Assembly: GCA_947167845.1 (NCBI GenBank)
Contig: CAMVJQ010000015.1
Coordinates: 1 to 45,382 of the forward strand
DNA: 45,382 bases
Reading direction: 5' to 3'
From: an uncultured Prevotella sp.
GTDB lineage: Bacteria > Bacteroidota > Bacteroidia > Bacteroidales > Bacteroidaceae
Shown here: in pieces, positions 43,086-45,382 of the stretch
Layout of the letters: each line of letters begins with the position of its first letter
How positions within the stretch are numbered: position 1 is the first letter of the stretch
Position numbers and translations under genes: made by a program
The notes under the pieces: generated by a model
Database searches by the model: none
What the model was told of the DNA's origin: nothing
The model's input: the letters and a program-made list of their open reading frames with translations, nothing else

Positions 43086-45002
43086 TTAAAGGTTAGGGAG
43101 ACTATATTTGTTTAATAAGTTTATATATAAGGTACGTGCAGTCTTGTCGTTAAAAAGAGCAGCATTGACATCCTGCTTGAGATTGGACACTTGTGAGGAC
43201 GTGATGCCAAGCAGATGAGTGATTTCTCCAGAAGAGACTTTCAGCGCTGTCAATATGCAAACATAAGTACTCAGTTTGTTAGAACCAAAGGAATTGTTAA
43301 GATCATAAATAAAATCTGGATAATAATCATTAGTGGTTTGGACCAACAAATCCATATCGGCAGCAGACAGTTGTTTTTGGGTATTGTCCGCAAAGATTTT
43401 AATACGCTTTATTATACCCGTCTCAACAAATGGGATGGACATTCTTCTCCATGTCGCAATCTCCTCTCGTCGCTGCAAACTGTCTAATTTGAGATTTAAT
43501 ACGTTTATCTCTTCCAATAATCTGCTTTTTTCGCTTTCAAATTTTTGGTTGACTTCCATGACAGACTGCTCTAACTCCAGGGCTCTTGTTTTGTATTCTC
43601 TATTCTCTTGTTTGGATTGTTTAAGTTCTTTTTTCATCGTCAATATGGTGAATTGATGATCTTCATCAAGACGTCTGAGTTGCATAAGTTTCTCCCCATA
43701 TTGTATGGATGCATTAGTAAAGTCTGCCTTCATACGATCCAACTCGTTTTGATGTCGTTTGTTCAGTTCGTCTTGTTTCCGCTGCTGTACCTGCTTGTAA
43801 TGAATCCGTGCAACGTAGCCGCTAACCACTAAAAGTAGTATGAATCCAATAGCAATGATTAACCCAATCTTGAACTGATAGGCTTTTGCTTCATTTTCGC
43901 GTGATTCTTTTTGGTAATGCACATAATTATAACTGGCCGCCTTCTGTGCGGTCAGTTCCTGGTCTTTCTTAACAATGGAAGAATCGTTGGCTTCGCAATA
44001 TAATTGGGCGTACTTTGCTATGGAGTCAGGCTGATGGCGTTTGGTAAAGACGCTGAGTAGCCCTTTGTACATTGGGTCTAATGCAACGGATGTTACTCCG
44101 CTGAGAGATATCTTTCGATAGTAATATTCAGCAGAATCATAATGGTGTATTCCTTCAAAATATTTTCCTTTGTAGAAATAATATAGGCGCTTGGAGGGGG
44201 GAAGTTCATGGTGTTCATCGAACATCTTGGATTTTGCTTCATAATTATCTATTAGGGTTTTCAATTCAGAAAGTTTGTCAGGTCTATCTATATAGAGATG
44301 CATCAATAGAGTTGATGATTGTAATGCCGCTTGGGTGTATCCGTTCTGATAAGATCGCTCTAACACTTTTTTAATTATTAATTCGGCGCTATCCTTTTTA
44401 TTCAACAAAATATATGCACCAACGGATAATTTCTGGCTATTGAGAACCAAAAAGGTATCTCGCGTCAGAGTGGCATAATAACTCGCTCTCCTTCGAGATT
44501 CAATTTCGTCAGTCAGCAACAATTGTTTATGATAGACATTGGCCATCTGTGAATATGCAAATCCCATTGTCCGATAATCGCAATCACTTGCGGTAGTATC
44601 AGCAGCATCTATTGCATCGTGAAAGCAATCTACGGCCCGTGGCGCCTCGCCCAGATCGCGGTAGGTGCAGCCCAGCAGGTAGTGGGCCAGCAGGCGGTCG
44701 TTGGCAGTGCCGTGGCTGTCGTAATAGTCGGCGACCTCCTGCATCACGGAGTCGGTGGTGAAGTTGACGAAGGCCTTGTTCATGGCCTTGGCCGTGAGCA
44801 GGGCATGGCGCATCCGCTGGCTCTCGGCCCAGCCGATCTTCTCCGCCTGCATCCTGTCAAGCAGGGCGAGGGCGGAGTCGGGGTGGTCGGCCATCAGCGA
44901 GTCGGCGGCGGCGAGTCTCGCCGTCACCCTCCCGTCGGTGCAGCCCGCCAGCAGGCTCGTCACCAAGAGCATCGTCAGCAGTGTCTTCACTATCTTCTTC
45001 AT
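43086..45002 (-). CDS. Membrane-spanning TPR regulator with C-terminal DNA-binding-like domain
   Basis: A 638-residue protein. Residues 1-21 look like a lipoprotein signal (LLAGC). TPR-like helical repeats follow to about 350, with CFHDAIDAAD and YAYSQMANVYHKQ-type units, then a single transmembrane helix at about 380-398 (GLIIAIGFILLLVVSGYVA), a long coiled coil (about 400-520, KQ-rich) and a helical C-terminal domain (KLSTYVCILTALKVSSGEIT, HLLGITSSQVSNLKQDV) that looks like a helix-turn-helix of LuxR type. This architecture recurs in Bacteroidota as one-component membrane regulators that sense the periplasm. A lipidated N-terminus plus a membrane helix is unusual. DNA from 44640 to 45002 is far more GC-rich than the rest. 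Confidence 0.75.
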   Translation of the reverse strand: MKKIVKTLLTMLLVTSLLAGCTDGRVTARLAAADSLMADHPDSALALLDRMQAEKIGWAESQRMRHALLTAKAMNKAFVNFTTDSVMQEVADYYDSHGTANDRLLAHYLLGCTYRDLGEAPRAVDCFHDAIDAADTTASDCDYRTMGFAYSQMANVYHKQLLLTDEIESRRRASYYATLTRDTFLVLNSQKLSVGAYILLNKKDSAELIIKKVLERSYQNGYTQAALQSSTLLMHLYIDRPDKLSELKTLIDNYEAKSKMFDEHHELPPSKRLYYFYKGKYFEGIHHYDSAEYYYRKISLSGVTSVALDPMYKGLLSVFTKRHQPDSIAKYAQLYCEANDSSIVKKDQELTAQKAASYNYVHYQKESRENEAKAYQFKIGLIIAIGFILLLVVSGYVARIHYKQVQQRKQDELNKRHQNELDRMKADFTNASIQYGEKLMQLRRLDEDHQFTILTMKKELKQSKQENREYKTRALELEQSVMEVNQKFESEKSRLLEEINVLNLKLDSLQRREEIATWRRMSIPFVETGIIKRIKIFADNTQKQLSAADMDLLVQTTNDYYPDFIYDLNNSFGSNKLSTYVCILTALKVSSGEITHLLGITSSQVSNLKQDVNAALFNDKTARTLYINLLNKYSLPNL

Positions 45003-45015
45003 CCTTATGCGGGTG

Positions 45016-45023
45016 CAAAGATA
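45016..45023 (-). promoter_or_regulatory. -7 box of the TPR regulator
   Basis: TATCTTTG on the minus strand, 13 bp before the ATG at 45002, again implying a short leader. Confidence 0.65.
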
Positions 45024-45080
45024 CGAAATGTTTGGTAGAAAAGCAAATGCTCAACTTAAAAAAAGAGTCAAATAGCCACT

Positions 45081-45137
45081 GGGACAGGTACTGATATCGT
45101 TTTGCAGACATCAACCAACACACCTGCCCCTTAGACT
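45081..45137. repeat. REP-like palindrome, copy E
   Basis: GGGACAGGT (45081-45089) faces ACCTGCCCC (45122-45130) with one mismatch. The right shoulder CACCTGCCCCTTAGACTAT matches copy A (35.7 kb) at 18 of 19 bases, in the opposite orientation. Confidence 0.7.
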
Positions 45138-45158
45138 ATTGCCCTTAAGTTTGCGTGC

Positions 45159-45382
45159 TCAATAGTTAGGCAGTGAGGCGATGTCCTCAGCAGTGAGGCC
45201 TGTGGCCTTTGCGATATCAGGAATAGGAAGCCCCATTCTCTTCAAGTTGCGGGCAATCTCTGTCGATCTCTCATCACGCCCTTCAGCACGCCCTTCAGCA
45301 CGACCTTCTGCACGTCCTTCTGCACGTCCTTCTGCACGCCCCTTGTCAAAGGAGGTCTTCATGGTGCTATAGTAGTCCCAGT
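45159..45382 (-). CDS. C-terminus of Rpn-family nuclease/putative transposase (partial)
   Basis: The frame enters from the right edge as WDYYSTMKTSFDKG and continues with five to six GRAE repeats, then IARNLKRMGLPIPDIAKATGLTAEDI and stop. Rpn (recombination-promoting nuclease, PD-(D/E)XK fold) and the related PDDEXK transposases end in exactly this way: Tyr-rich helix, Glu-Gly repeats, then a helix with the GLSxEEI-type motif. The catalytic N-terminus is outside the window. The repeats are coded by a 12-bp tandem unit. The internal ATG at 45362 is unlikely to be a real start because the frame continues upstream in family-like sequence. Confidence 0.8.
   Translation of the reverse strand, partial: WDYYSTMKTSFDKGRAEGRAEGRAEGRAEGRAEGRDERSTEIARNLKRMGLPIPDIAKATGLTAEDIASLPNY
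45273..45345. repeat. 12-bp tandem repeat encoding GRAE
   Basis: About six units of GGACGTGCAGAA/GGGCGTGCTGAA (minus strand) in frame. Copy number changes would keep the frame open. Confidence 0.9.

Noticed and set aside
45273..45345. Possible CRISPR or regulatory repeat from 12-bp units
   Set aside because: The units are in frame and encode GRAE, the usual low-complexity part of Rpn-type proteins.

Overview
The window looks like a Bacteroidota chromosome, most likely Bacteroidales/Prevotellaceae (Prevotella, Segatella or Xylanibacter type). The grounds are promoters of the Bacteroidota form TAnnTTTG in front of nearly every operon, the gene order guaB-PPIase-SurA-OstA-mutL, a BspA-like leucine-rich repeat protein, T9SS-type C-terminal tails, GH97/GH98/GH31 enzymes, an HU / smalltalk / amidase trio, and intergenic GAATTAA-type minisatellites. 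I made no database comparison, so family names rest on motifs I can read and on recall.

Region 1 (1-18.8 kb, all minus strand) is conserved core genome. In transcription order it carries lptB, tig, clpP-clpX, recQ, then the tight run guaB / two parvulin foldases / OstA-like protein / mutL, then a tRNA-Val(UAC), phenylacetate-CoA ligase plus a tandem-ACT protein, a second identical tRNA-Val(UAC), purB, and the repeat-rich N-terminus of what is probably an RluB-type pseudouridine synthase cut by the window edge. The foldases, OstA protein and LptB together point to outer-membrane and LPS biogenesis.

Region 2 (18.8-21.4 kb) is a 1.1 kb non-coding stretch full of inverted repeats and a transposase scrap, followed by mlaE-mlaF on the plus strand (phospholipid transport, coupled by an ATGA overlap and ended by a terminator hairpin that spans the stop codon).

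Region 3 (21.4-33.9 kb, minus strand) is a 12.4 kb sugar-utilisation locus. It holds a GH98 enzyme with carbohydrate-binding modules, three genes that match the known L-galactose to D-tagaturonate pathway (L-galactose dehydrogenase, lactonase, L-galactonate dehydrogenase), GH97, GH31 with a PA14-like insert, and a second GH97. There is no SusC/SusD pair. The combination suggests breakdown of a complex, L-galactose-bearing glycan such as heavily decorated heteroxylan, and it is the most coherent biological story in the window.

Region 4 (33.9-45.4 kb) is accessory DNA, partly AT-rich. It has an amidase, a 40-residue smalltalk protein and an HU-like gene broken by an amber codon; a MITE-like element; several REP-like palindromes; small lipoproteins including two paralogues with an identical N-terminal coding segment; an exported three-repeat protein with a sorting tail; a standalone protease-propeptide-like lipoprotein; a BspA-like protein; a membrane-spanning TPR regulator with a mosaic 5' end; and the end of an Rpn-type transposase running off the window.
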